DNA of 64,000 nucleotides. Origin: Turritopsis dohrnii. Lineage: Eukaryota; Cnidaria; Hydrozoa; Anthoathecata; Oceaniidae. Shown here piece by piece: positions 35,986-48,042 of this stretch (within the stretch, counting starts at the first letter, position 1; every line of letters begins with the position of its first letter). Both the position numbers and the translations under genes were made by a program. The stretch lies in NCBI GenBank assembly GCA_027922465.2, contig BQMF02000231.1, positions 1 through 64,000 of the forward strand. The letters run 5' to 3'. The notes under the pieces were generated by a model that ran no database searches, was not told the DNA's origin, and worked only from the letters and a program-made list of their open reading frames with translations.

Positions 35986-36061
35986 TATCCGCCTGTGGCA
36001 CAGTGGTATAAGGGGTCATTCTGAGTTCAGACTTAATAGTGGTTCGAATCTCATGCGGGTA
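35986..36061 (+). tRNA. tRNA-like pseudogene, 76 nt
   Basis: TATCCGC at the 5' side pairs with GCGGGTA at the 3' side (7-bp acceptor stem with one T-G pair) at the normal tRNA length of 76. TGGCACAGTGG fits the A box and GGTTCGAATC the B box. The anticodon and T stems pair poorly, so this is probably a degenerate tRNA or SINE head rather than a working tRNA. It aligns with the tRNA-like half of the adjacent 168-bp satellite unit. Confidence 0.5.
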
Positions 36062-36442
36062 TATAGAGTCGATTAACTGATAAATGGGGTATATGGAGTC
36101 GCTTAACTGATACACTTACAAAACTCCCAAGATCACTGTGCCACGTTGGATAATTGTAATGTGAATCTGGAGATAGCTGATTGAGGTAAGTGGAGGTACG
36201 AAACAGTAATGCGAAAGCATTATAGGTCGTTCAAAAGACCCGAATGTAAAGCATATGGTAAGTGATAACAGTGTACAAGTGGTCATTGGTAGCGAAAAAT
36301 CAGGTAAGACGTTGCAAGGCAGAGACAAGATGGCTGAGATGGGAAAGGAATCTCATCAAAAGGAGAAAAGAAAAACAGGGGATCTTACTAAATTTTTCGA
36401 TGTCTTTCGAAACAAAAAAATAAAAAAATTACAACGTTTTTA

Positions 36443-36632
36443 CAGCAAGCCAGCAAGCGCTTCTGCAAGTTCTTGCAGTCTCTAACAGATCATGTCCACT
36501 CCATAACAAGCCGAACTAAATATCTCCATAGCTAACGATCTTAGCTTGGCTATAATAAGTTCGGCTTGTTATGGAGTAGACACAATCTGTTAGAGACTGC
36601 AAGAACTCGCAGAAGCGCTCGCTCGCTTGCTG
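36443..36632. mobile_element. 190-bp foldback element
   Basis: Arms at 36443-36518 and 36558-36632 are inverse copies, for example CCATAACAAGCCGAACTA against TAGTTCGGCTTGTTATGG and AGCGCTTCTGCAAGTTCTTG against its inverse. The loop is about 40 bases. No coding capacity. Confidence 0.85.
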
Positions 36633-38261
36633 AAAAATGAGAATGCAATAGCTAATGCCTGAAGCCTTACAAGCAAACACCGTATCGCCCACAGATTTTC
36701 AGTAAGATCCTATCAAGGGATTTTTCAATATTTGTTTTAGGAAACGTTACAAACATGTTTTTGCTACGTAGAAGAAACAGAAGAAAATTAGGTTGCTGAA
36801 GTGTATGTGGGTTTCCTTTAATGACAGCTCGCTGTAGAAAACCCGTTGACCAACATTCAAAAAAAACAAAAAAAAAAACAAAAAAACTGTAAACACTCAA
36901 TCCTGTGATAATGAAAACATATTCAGAAAGGAATTCTCTCCCCAGTTCTCTTTGTTTTGACAAATTCACATATCTAAAAGAGTTTTTGAATTTTCCGTTA
37001 TGTAATCCAGACCAGACCAGGAAATGTTGGTTTAATTTTTAAACTTTGTCCGAAAGCTTTTGTTTTTAGTTACTTCGAATTTTTAACAGTTTTAATGTTT
37101 TTAAAGATTTTCTTTTGTATAAGATGTATGCTACTTAAGTATATGATTTTTCAAGTTGATTTTCATCCATAACTAGGTGTATTTTTCAAGTTTCAACTTT
37201 CATTTCAGTGAAAATAAAATAATGACAAGGTTTTAAAGATTTTTAGAATTTCTCTAAACGTAATCCAATACGCTTCAGAGAAAATGCGACCTTGAGTTTT
37301 GAATTTTTACCTGAAAGAAGTTTTTTTAAAGATTTAATATTTATGTTTGATGTACCTTAGTTAGAATTTGAAATTGCTTAAGGTTGTTTGATTGATATAT
37401 TATCATTAAAGTAAATTGATAAAAAACATTTCCATAGGATTATTCAAGTCATATTGATGATTATGGTCTTTTTGTTGGTGTGGAAATAAATATATAAATT
37501 AGTCGATACTATCTGAGTGAGACTGCTTTTTGGAATTTCACAGCTACTTTAAAGATTACTCTCTTTGCAAACGAAGGATACGAGAATATAATGTTATGAA
37601 GCTTTTAAAATTTGGGGTAGGCTAAGGACGTTTAAGATTATTATTTTTATAAATAAAAAGATGATTAAAAGAAATTTCGTAAAGGAAACTCGTTCTATTG
37701 ATATCAGCAAAATCAGATTAATGCCAATTATAACTTACAAGGAGTTTAAAATTTTCTTCTAAACTTCAAATTAACAAAGTTAACAGGTTCCATTGGCTTT
37801 CTTTTAATTTTAAAGAGAAAATTTAAATCCAGGTTAGTTCTAACTTTTTTAAAAACAACAATCAACAACAAAACAACAATCTTTTATGAAACGGAAGCAG
37901 GTTGGATTACCAAATATATAACATCAAATCAAAATAACTCATCAAAATGATTCGAAGATTTTGAAAAATTTTCAGAATTCCTTTTTAAATACTATCTCCA
38001 TTATATCCCACACAAAAACTATCAACCCCTCTCAAACGCGTTTGGTCAACGCAAAGCCGTCATAGCTTACATGTCAAAAGACTTACCCATATTAGCATGT
38101 CATTTCTCCCCCTGACACGCTTAAACATACACCCGGGGGTTTCAGCAAACTAAATTTCTAACGTCCCTTTCATATCGGAGCTACTAACATCAGATTGCAA
38201 CGTTTTTAACGCCCTAACTCCTCCCTAAAAGCACCCTTTCCTCTTGATAGAATCGTTACTT
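36633..38261. other. No gene seen
   Basis: AT-rich noncoding sequence. A frame at 36667-36969 is low complexity. Confidence 0.5.
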
Positions 38262-41200
38262 AAGCACTATGAAGTTAAATACAGTATGTTCGCAAGTTTA
38301 GCAGCAAGCACAAGGACTGCATTACCATTTTTTCACAAAGGATATTCTAAGTATATTGAAGTTCCATCGATTGTTCAACGTTCCTGATTGACGAATAGAT
38401 GATCGACAACTTGTTCCTTGATAAAACCAACTCGATTCGAAATTTATCGTCGCAACGTTATTAATCAGGTGGAGTTTCGTGTTATATAACAACATGCCAA
38501 GTATATTTTATTGAGTGATCCATTCGTTGTGTCACCGTTCAACTAAATAGAACAAGCCAAAGTAAAAAGAAATACAAAAAAAACTACATAATTTTTCTCA
38601 TAATTCTTCAGAATCACATAACAAAATGGTGAGGGTGTTGGCGTTGACAAAGTTCGATATAAGATTTGACATTTTTTCACGAATTGTAAATAGATTATTA
38701 AACAAAGTTAAATAACTCACTGTCTTGGTGGACATTTTAAAGAAAGGATTTATTAAAGCAAAATATAGAATTATCTTAAATTTAGGTTAATTCTAGCTTT
38801 GTTGAAATTCAACATAACAACAATCTTTTTGAAATGAAAGAACGTTAGATTACCAAAGATGTTGTGTGAAATCAAAATAATTAATCAAAATAATCGATCA
38901 AAATGTAACGTTTTTAAATGTTCTAAAATTTCAAAGGCTGGCGTATTTAGCAAATTCAATGTCTTTAAGCATCTTTTCTTAACAGAGATACTCAAATCCA
39001 GTTTGTAACCTTTATAAATTACCCTCCCAAATAAGAGACCCACTCCTTATATTCTGGCAGACGTTGACAAGACAAAATGTTGCAGATACAGAAGCTAAGC
39101 ATAAAACATTGCATTACCATTTTTTCACAAGTTCTGATCACATTCCATCAGTTCTTTGAAATCACGTCGAAGGTTGCAGGACTTATGAACACCCAGCACA
39201 AAATTCGTATTGATTCCAACAACTTCGTCCCAGTTTATTCATGATTCGAATGCAACACAGGTAATGTATAATAGCTTGCAAATTCATTATTTCTGAAATG
39301 AAAATAGAAATTTTTAAACCCTAACATGTGTATCATCATTTAAATTAGAATTAGAATTCCATAAAATAAACTCTATGGGACGGGACGTTTGCCGGGACGG
39401 GACGAAAAACGGGATCCCGCCTCCACTGAAGTTTTCATAAAAAATCTCGTGTTTATATGAAAAAAACAATCCCGGGACAAAAAACGTCCCGTCCCGGTTA
39501 GGCGAGATCTCGCTTTCTCAAACCGGGATCACGCTTTGAAGCTGGACGTTTTTCATCATATAAACACAGTGTCCCGGGATGTTTTATAATGTTTTAACTG
39601 CGATTGCTGTCTCGTCCCGGCGAAGCTTCTTCTTAATGTTTTCTCATGTAAAGGCGGGATAAAATGTTCAAAGATGTGTATGTATTACAAGAGTTTATCA
39701 AAAGACAATAAAGCTAATTATTATATGTTACTTACCATGTTTATAGCTTCGGTTCGGGTAATAGCTTGCAGTTTCATTATTTCTAAAAAAAAATAACTTT
39801 TTCGTGTATCATGAGATTAAATTAGAAGTACATAAGTAAACTCCATGTTACCTACCAAATTCATAGCCTCGTTTCTGGTCAAAAATGATGAACAGCTTAA
39901 AGTGCTTATTGATATCAGCAACTCTTTTTTCAGGTTTGATCATTCGGATGCAACACAGATAATGATCGCAGTCCCACAGAAGCCACAATAATGCAGTTGG
40001 CGTAAAGAAAATCGTTACTTCAGCATTGTGTAGTTAGATACGGTATGCTTGCAAGTTTAGCAGCAAGCGTAAGAAGTGCATTACCATTTTCTCTCAAAGG
40101 GTATTCTAAAGATATTGAAGTTCCATCAATTGATCGAAGTTCTCGATTAACGAATACACGGTGGAAGATCTTGTTATTGCTAAAACCAACTCAATTTGAA
40201 ATTTATCGTTGCAACGTTATGCAATGTATCGGGTAGAGTTTCATCTCGAAGAAAGATAGATGCAATATCTGTAAAAGCACAAAGTTTTAAAAACCTTCAT
40301 GAACCTTTATTTCTGAATTCATTGATAAAACTCCTTGACCACACAGATCAAATTTTGATTGGTGTTTTCTAAGCATTACAAACTCACTTTTATATCGAAT
40401 GGTGGTCTTCTCCATTACTTGTACAACTCTGTCATGCTGGTTGTCCATGAAAGCGAATTGAAACAATCGGATCGCTGGCATTAGGTGATGTGATTTGTGA
40501 TTTCGTTGTGTGATTTATTCATTGTGTCTTTATTGACTGAACTGAAAAGTAAACGCATAAAACACAGAAAAAACAGAGATTTTCGAAAAGTTATTATTTT
40601 TAATCAATTGACCGACAGTCTTGTTTCACAAATGTATTAATATGATAATGGGCAAAAAAAAATGCCACGTACTTGTCCCTTGATCATAAAAATATGACAC
40701 CATTCTTTGCCACGAACAAGCGTGTACCATTAGGAAAATCGATCCAGGTCTGTGATACTTTTTGCAAATTAGTTTGTTAGGCACAGAAGATGATGTTTAA
40801 ATCCTATTCCGACCATGCTAAAGGAAGAACGTTTTTGATCATAGGAGTAGATATTAATCCAACAAATTTAAAAGGACATGATACCAACATATCACAGATT
40901 ATTCACAGCTGTTTCACTAGGAATTTTTTAACATATCATAACACATGACCCCATTTTCTTAGTAGTTCCAGTGAAGACTTCCACAAACTAATGAGTGGAG
41001 AGTTAGGCACTGTAAATGAAGCGTTGCAAAGTGTAATAGACTTCTCTTAGCCAAAGACGATACAAGAAGATCACAAAATAAAATAAAACCATACCTATAA
41101 CGCCGAACAGGGAAAGAGATGCGGTAAATCATGTTTCCTTCACTTCAATGTTCCGTATTGTTTCAAATATTACTGAAAAAAAATAGAAGAGTTGCATACA

Positions 41201-41640
41201 TATCAGAATCCCAAGAATCACACCTATTCATCTTGATAAAGTTTTTGATCAAACTCCACAAAGTCTAGGTGTAAACATTGCACTACCAGTTTCTCAAAAA
41301 GAACTTACCGACAATCTTAATGTATTGCAGTTCCAACCTACATGTTGACGTTCTTGATAAATGAATTTCGTTGATACAGCAACTCGATTCCAAATTTGTC
41401 ATTGTCGCATTATGCGTCGGGCACAATTTCGTTTGTTATTAAGGGAACTGGGTATGTAACGGAATTCATCCCAACGTCACTCACGCCTCTTGAAAGAATC
41501 GCTACTATCATTTTATTACAAAAAACATGCCACATCCATTTATTGATTTAAGTTCTTGATCGACGAACGGATGACCGATTACTTCTCTCCTGATAGCACC
41601 AACTCGATTCCTAATAAAGTTGTTCGACGGTTCGACCCGT
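38262..41640 (+). repeat. Cluster of diverged ~200-bp repeats
   Basis: Related segments occur at ~38262-38480, ~39070-39140, ~40010-40235, ~41250-41430 and ~41490-41640. The two best, at 38.3 and 40.0 kb, share AGTTTAGCAGCAAGC, GCATTACCATTTT, TATTGAAGTTCCATC and AAACCAACTC in the same order and orientation. In the 40-kb copy the segment is open for 63 codons (40045-40236, starting MLASLAASVRSALPF). In the 38.3-kb copy the same frame stops after about 33 codons. This may be a duplicated small gene or simply a repeat. Confidence 0.6.
39376..39665. repeat. GC-rich foldback with GGGACGGGACGTTT motifs
   Basis: GGGACGGGACG, AATCCCGGGACAAAAAACG and GTGTCCCGGGATG alternate in both orientations. TTTATATGAAAAAAACAATC has an inverse counterpart near ATCATATAAACAC. 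Its GC content is clearly above the surroundings. Likely a nonautonomous DNA element. Confidence 0.6.
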
Positions 41641-41741
41641 GCAGTAGACTTCATTAATTCTGTAAAAGAAGATTTTTTAAGAAACGTTAATAAAATTTTA
41701 AAATCATTCCACATTGAAGGAAACATTTCTGTAGTGACCTT

Positions 41742-41862
41742 CCAGCCGGCACATTTGTTAAAAAATCTCTGCGAAGGAGTGCATTTCTATATAAATATGC
41801 ACACAATTTCAATAAAAATTCTCTCCGTCACAGTGATTTTTTGACGATTTTGCCGACTGGGC
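41742..41862. mobile_element. 121-bp MITE (CCCAGT-GGCAAAAT family), copy 1
   Basis: One end reads CACATTTGTTAAAAAATCTCTGCG; the other, inverted, reads GGCAAAATCGTCAAAAAATCACTG. An internal GAAGGAGTGCATTTCT block is shared with the copies at 53801 and 63329. Confidence 0.7.
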
Positions 41863-42365
41863 TATGGAAACCGTCATTTTGCGCCTGCGCATATACGCAC
41901 TACGCCTACCATCAACACTTGTACGTTATATAAAATTTAAAATTTTAAGCAAACGCACGAATGATGAAGGCGGCTACGAGAGGAAAAAATAGATTTGTAT
42001 TCTTTATGGAACAAATCGGTTAGAAACATGGCCCTGCCTGTATATAACGTGAAAAGTGTTGCTTGGAAGTCGTAATGAAAACGAAGAGTAGTATTATCAT
42101 GTCTGACTATTTTGATGATAACTGAAACCAATGTGTGAATGTCTGTATACGAATGTTCAATGCGCACGCAATGTACCTCTCCAATTTCAGCGAAATGTTA
42201 AATGAAAAAAATAAAAATAAAGAATGAAAATATCATATAATTACATTACATGGAAAATTAAAAACGACGATTACACTATATATATACATATTCAAAAACA
42301 AGCACGAAAAAAAAACAACACCTTTACAAAAAACAATATCGGAAAAAGGAGTGGACGGAAGGCAA

Positions 42366-42539
42366 TAGACGTTTCTCGAATTTCAGTTTAGAAACTGAAT
42401 TTTGGCAGAGTTTCAGATCTAACCTCGTTTTTATGCAATTCATTGTTCCGCTGATTTCATTACTTTATAACTTAATTATAAGGTTAGACACGACAACTCG
42501 GCCACAATGCATCTTTAAACAGATTTCGGGAAAGGTGTA
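42366..42539. mobile_element. TAGACCTTTCCCGAATTT-family MITE
   Basis: Starts TAGACGTTTCTCGAATTTC and ends ATTTCGGGAAAGGTGTA, the inverse. An AACCTCGTTTTTA core lies inside. Confidence 0.65.
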
Positions 42540-43712
42540 TTATAAATGCAATTAAATAACTGGAAAGCAAACGTCGAAAAATACAAACAGAACTTCGGGA
42601 ATAAATGCTGCCACGTGTTGCTATACTGCGTGGTCAGCGATAGTCATCAAGAAGATAGGTCATATGTAAGTGTCGTCTTAATATTTCCCACCACCACAAC
42701 ATACAACTTGGAAAGTTATGTTTTAACTCGTGTTTCTTTGAGGTCTGCTGTTTTCTGAGCATTCCCAATTTACCTTGATCGTCATCGTCAACCTTCATTC
42801 AGGTGTTATTTACGAGAGCTGTCTAAAGTCAGTTCTCCATTTACCGAATTAACAACAGGGATCAATCACTGGCAACTGTATGATCTGTTCGTTGGAAAAC
42901 CAAACGTATGAAATGCATACAAAGATGATAGATAGACAGAAAAGAAAGTTATTGTTACCAATCATTCGACAGCAATAACCACTTGTAAAAAGAAATTGAT
43001 TCCCAGATAATTGCTAATGTTCTTTAACTGTAGGACAATATTTTAATTTATCTCATCGTGTTCACGTCTGTATTCGCCAGCATTTAAAAGATTGTTTTTA
43101 AAATATCATACTTCGGCTTTCGAAAGATAAAAGATTTGCTTGCGTAATTGCAAACAAAGGCAGCAAAATTGACTGTAAAAGAGCTGATTGTGAAATATTT
43201 TGGTTGTTGAACTAAAAACACAAAACTTCATCGCTTTAAAAGATTAAATAAATGTTTGTAAAAGGGAAAATGCCCCTGCAAGTTGAGAAGACAGACCGCC
43301 TGCCCCGAATTCAATTTTGTTTATGCTGAAAGATGACAGATAGTTTTGGGTGTGAAGGAAAGCAGCTGGGTGGTTAGCAGCACTTCATACAACATTGAGA
43401 TATAGTTGGGGCTTGTATCCACAAAAATAAATACACTCCACAAGATTAGCGCAAAATGTTATAAGTTTTCAGGATGTTCGCAAATTAGGAAGACAATGTT
43501 ATACGTAGTTTTATTTCCTTTAAGTCTTTTTTTATCACTCGGAGGCTAGTTAAAGGGTGTATTTTAGTATAGAAGTTTTTAGTCATGCATTTGCGTTATA
43601 AAGTGGGCGTTATAAGGGCGGCCATTTCATTCATTTAACAGATCATTCCTGAATTTTAACCAAGGCTATTTATTATACATTTCAATGATTACTATTAAAT
43701 ACTATTAAATCT
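42540..43712. other. No gene seen
   Basis: Short frames only, none recognisable. Confidence 0.5.
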
Positions 43713-44384
43713 TAGATACGCTTGGCGTGGACTACCGTTTAAATGTCCTTGTGGACAGTCGTACAATGTCAATCACGCCTTCAATTCAAAAAAGGCCGAT
43801 TTGTGACTATAAGACACAATAATATCCGTAACTATGAGGCAGAACTACTCAAACAAGTTCAAGATGACGTTGAAATAGAACCTCTTTTACGACCTTTGAA
43901 TGGCGAAGTAATACATGGCTTAAATGGTGACGAAGCAAGACCAGACATACGTGCTCGTGGTGTATGGAGAAACGGACAGAATGCGTATTTTGATATTCCG
44001 GTGACGAAAACAAACGCAGAATCTCAAATCTCCACATCTATTGAAAACATTTTATGAACGTGAAAAGAAACGTTTAATTATAACAAAAGAATTGTGAATG
44101 TAGAGCTTGGCACCTTTACTCCATTAGTTGTCTCTGTCTGCGGGAGTCAGGGCGCAGAATGCTCTACATTTCATAAACATATTGCTGAAAAGATAGCTGT
44201 GAAGACGGGGGAAAGATACGAGAAGATACTCTCTATCATTCGATGTAGATTGTCCTTTTTAATCTTACGTTCTTCTTTGCTATGTATCAGAGGGAGTCGT
44301 TCACATGAAAGACCTTCCTCTTCGGAGAAAGCTCTTCCAGTGGACGATTTTGCTCTTGCTTACGATTTTTCTAGGTGTACTTGA
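43713..44384 (+). pseudogene. Mobile-element endonuclease-like C-terminal domain, frameshifted
   Basis: Begins LRYAWRGLPFKCPCGQSYN in one frame, with a C-x-C zinc-binding start and HAF. It continues after a one-base shift near 43788 as KKGRFVTIRHNNIR, then DEARPDIRARGVWRNGQNAYF followed by DIPV. A second shift near 44055 leads to NVELGTFTPLVVSVCG and FHKHIAEKIA. The P-D...D arrangement preceded by Cys/His ligands matches the restriction-like (PD-(D/E)XK) endonuclease seen at the end of some retrotransposon polyproteins; I recognise the module from many invertebrate genomes. No RT precedes it here, so it is an isolated fragment. Confidence 0.6.
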
Positions 44385-45554
44385 GTTTTTGAATTCGTCT
44401 GACTTTTATTTGAATGGTATGTTTGTATAGTCTTTTCTTTTCTTTTGTTTTATTTATCTATTTTTTTATTTATCTGTATTTCAGCTTTTAATCTTATTTT
44501 AATGTAAGAGATAATAATAATAATAATGATAATGGTTTATATTTCAGTTCCAAAGTTTTACATTTGGCTAATTCTACTGAAATAGCGAAAGACTAGTGTA
44601 TGTGCACGATCATAAATTATTAGAAAAGTAACATTTGCTAATAAACATATACTTCAGAAAAAAGAACTAGAGGGTTGAGAAGACAAGGTTCCAGAATGAA
44701 AAATGAAGACAGGCGTATGACGTAAACTTGAACGATGTTGAGAATTCTTGTCGTTACTATTGTAGTCACCCTTTCGATGTATACGGAGACAAATTAGCCC
44801 TTAGCGAGAGTACATAAAATATATGAAGAACAGAAAAAAAATCATATGGTCACTATAACCAGAGTCGTTAAACAGATTTGTATCTAACTTAAAAAAATAA
44901 TATAAAAAAAACTACTATAGTTAGAAATATGCTTTAAATTCAGTAAGTAAATTAGTGGGCGGAGAGGCGTTGACTAAGGGGTGCTTACAGTGCGGACGCC
45001 AATCAGAGGAGATTTAGTAACACAATTGAACTTGTTTGATAAGGAAAACGTGACCTGTATATATCATCAGTCCAATAAATGCCGTTGTGATATACTTCTC
45101 AAATAGACAAATAGTATTTGAAAGACAACCGAAATCTTTCATTTCCAAGAAGGGCTTCTCAAAAACACACATCGGCATTTTTTAAAAAAGGGAAATTAAA
45201 GCAGAAATCTTTGATACCTGTATGAAGGTTGTTTTTTCACTTTTTCCATTTTCTTCGATTAATCTCCAAACGTTTTCAAAATCCACGTCTTTTTTACACA
45301 TTTGTGTTTACAGTTACTAAATGTGATTTACAGAAAAATTTCAATTTTTTTTATTCTTTGGAGACTCGTTTCACTTAATGTTAAAACCTTTAAAGCTGTA
45401 TCTACATTTGTAAATAATTTTAGTAAAGAATTACTCAAATCGACGTTGATATCAAAAAATGTGACGTATCAAAAGCAGGATGAGTTGGAAGTTTGTCATT
45501 CAGTCCCTTCAGAAAAACTTCCTGTTGATTTTTGTGCGGATCTTCTAAATAGAT
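44385..45554. other. No gene seen
   Basis: AT-rich sequence. An 84-residue plus-strand frame at 45302-45556 has no recognisable feature. Confidence 0.5.
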
Positions 45555-45880
45555 AATTTTATTTATTTATTTATTTGGTATTGTTTTACGTGGCTAGCCT
45601 CACTCAGTTGCTTTTGCATCTGCTTTCCAGGAGGGGCCACGGCTTCGGTTGGAGGCTCCGAAGTATTTGACACAAACCCAACCAAGGGCCTGTGCTCTTC
45701 TGGATGACCTCCTGCAACACCCGATGTATCATCTACCCAATTTCCCTCACATGGCATGGGTCGAACCGGCGCTATGGTACATTCACTCGCGCATGGTGAA
45801 TCGCCGCAAAGGGGAATTGAACCCCGATCTCTCGCATGAACTACGAGAGTGATAATCTTTGTTTTACGCATTTTTTGATC
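45555..45880 (-). mobile_element. tRNA-derived SINE with (AAAT)n tail
   Basis: On the minus strand, CTCTCG...CGAGAG (an anticodon-stem-like hairpin) is followed by the B-box-bearing GGGGTTCAATTCCCC at 45826-45812. A unique body follows, then an (AAAT)n tail seen as (TTTA)n at 45555-45575. The tail resembles those of the LINEs at 12.1 and 15.5 kb, which are candidate partners for mobilisation (inference). The GC-rich body differs from its surroundings. Confidence 0.7.
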
Positions 45881-46799
45881 ACGTGACAAAAATCCTAACC
45901 AGTCCGCAATAAATAATTCAAATCATGTGATCCAAAACTGTTCACAATAAAATACGGTTACCTATTTCAGGTTAAGTATACCTTTAATGGAACTTCGCAA
46001 CGGACTGCCATTCTTAACCACCCAAAAACAGCATTTTGTAGCAGCAGATATAACCCCACAGTTTATTTTTGTACTTTTCCATTTTCAGCTTTCATTTGTT
46101 CATCTTTTGTTTGAAAAACATACTTAAACGTCCTTCGTACTGTCTTTCGACCAATCATCTTCTGTCTTCCTTTACAGTCGTTCTGATTTGTTGCTTCGAC
46201 ATTTATCCTACATTTCAGACTAGTCAAAGTTTAATTTAAGTTATGAGTGTTACAAACCTCAGACTTAAGCCGGTTTTGCATTCAATACATTTGTATAAAC
46301 GGAAATCAACGTTGGATGACGCCAAGCGCATGAGTACTAAGTCAAACATTCTAAAAGCACAGGCTGTATATGCAAAAATTAACAAGAAAATTTCAACGTA
46401 CTTACGTAGCTAAGAGAATTTAGAGCAATAACTGAATCTTTCTTGTACTTTGTAATGCATACATTCGCCATATTAAGGTGTAATCTGGTAATGAACATTG
46501 CAGTTTAAAATTTTATTAAAGAAAAGCTTTTCGTTACTTTCTTTACACCGTCCTTTATAGTCCTTTTGGGAAAATAGACTTCATTGTCAAAGAAACACAC
46601 GAAAACGAGGCAAGATCTCCCAACATTTCCTACGTTAAAAAATAAAAATTTAAACTAGGATTGTTTTTTCATTAAACTAAAGTTATCCTCCGTAAGTTTT
46701 CGGCGACATCTTCGATTATCTCCATTACATTTAGAAGAATTTCTAAAGGTATGCACACACTTTGTTGTAAATATCGGCTAGCAGGCAGTGCTCGTGTTT
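45881..46799. other. No gene seen
   Basis: Noncoding. A GAAAACGAGGCAAGATCTCCC string at ~46600 recalls the MITE at 50892. Confidence 0.4.
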
Positions 46800-46806
46800 A
46801 AAAAAA

Positions 46807-46872
46807 ATGGATGTTGATGAAACTGATTCTGTTGTATCTATTGAAGAAGAAAAAATTGATGAGCCTATTGGT
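46807..46872 (+). CDS. Possible acidic first exon
   Basis: ATG GAT GTT GAT, encoding MDVDETDSVVSIEEEKIDEP, followed by a plausible donor (TTG|GTAAAT). It is short and very acidic. No partner exon was firmly identified; the frames at 47378 and 47884 are candidates. Low confidence. Confidence 0.25.
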
Positions 46873-46904
46873 AAATATTTCTTTATTTTTTACCGATGCC
46901 TGTA

Positions 46905-47072
46905 GTAGAATATAATGACCCCTTAGAATATTTTCACCCTTCGTGGTTTACGCTTATGACTATTCCCAATCCTAACCCTAACCTTAACCCTAACAATAAC
47001 AAAGAAAACCTAACAAGTCATAAGCGTAAACCACGGGGGGTGAAAATATTCTAAGGGGTCATTATTTTCTAC
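46905..47072. mobile_element. 168-bp palindromic MITE
   Basis: GTAGAATATAATGACCCC and the inverse GGGGTCATTATTTTCTAC flank long arms (TTAGAATATTTTCACCC, GTGGTTTACGCTTATGAC). The loop contains CCTAACCCTAACCTTAACCC, telomere-like by sequence but only a few units. Confidence 0.8.
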
Positions 47073-47377
47073 CACATGCCTCGTGATATTGCCTATCGAT
47101 TCTGCGTAAAGCTTTATCAAGGAATAGCTGATACAAGGGCACGAAATTAAGTGAATGAAATGAGAAAAATGTAGAGTTCTACAAGTAAACCTCTACATGT
47201 TTCTCTTTTTAGACATCAAAAGCATCTCTTTAAATGTAACTTACGTAGATCACTCGTTCGTTTTTGTAGATCGTTTGTTGTTAAAACCTATAGAGGAGAG
47301 CACCTAGTGCTTGGTTGAAGTATAATGGGCAGTTTAGGTTTAGATAACATGAAACTTATCAGAGCTCGTGTACTGCA

Positions 47378-48042
47378 ATGACAATACTCAAAATATTGTC
47401 CATAAATCAACTTCAGAACTTTAGAAAAGTATCTCTTGGTATAAAGATTTTTGTACCAGAAGTCCCATTTGAGAACTGTCCTGAAATTTTGAAGGATAAG
47501 CTGGGTGTGCTGAAATCGACCATTGGTTGGTCAAAATCATTTGTAAACTTAACAAAAATTACTGTTGCTGATATTGAAACATATTTTAATGTTGTTACAA
47601 CTAGATGTGCAGTCAAGTGGAAAAGAACTTTGATCGTGCTTCTCACTCTGTTAGGCCTGGTTCAGACCTGGCGATTATGACGATTAAAATTACTGCGATG
47701 GTCGTAATCGTCTAATGTGAACACTTTTGTGATCGTCGTAATCGTCATAAACGACTGGCGTTTACGACGACAAAATATCAAAAAATTTGAGATACTTGAA
47801 AGTGGACCTGGCGATTGGCGATTACGACGATTGATATTGTATTTAATCGTCGTAATCGTCGTATAGTCAGGTCTGAACCAGGCTTTTGGAATCCTCCATT
47901 CAAAATGGATTCGATTCACACCATGGATACACAAGACTTGCTTTGTGTGAAGGGAGTTTGTACACCTTGTCTAAAAAAGGGTGATAAGTGGGTAACTGTA
48001 GCCCTATCAAAAACAGACGACCAAAATAATCTGGGGTTTTAA
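47378..48042 (+). CDS. Possible coding region split by a MITE
   Basis: 47378-47653 is open and includes KIFVPEVPFENCPEILKD and TVADIETYFNVVTTRCA. After the MITE at 47655-47883 a frame resumes with FWNPPFKMDSIHTMDTQD and CVKGVCTPCLKKGDKWVTV and stops at 48042. The second part has a C-x5-C-x2-C cluster. Neither piece matches a family I know. It could be a host or element gene interrupted by the MITE, or chance frames. Confidence 0.3.
47655..47883. mobile_element. 229-bp MITE with GCCTGGTTCAGACCTG ends
   Basis: Terminal inverted repeats GCCTGGTTCAGACCTG and CAGGTCTGAACCAGGC. The interior is made of repeated GATTACGACGATT and AATCGTCGTAATCGTCG motifs in both orientations. No coding capacity. No clear target duplication. 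Confidence 0.85.

Noticed and set aside
36255..36485. A 76-residue frame containing GSEKSGKT, like a P-loop
   Set aside because: No beta-strand context, low complexity at the C-terminus, and it runs into a foldback element. Chance match.
46960..47005. Telomere or telomeric fusion point
   Set aside because: Only a few imperfect units, enclosed in the loop of a MITE.
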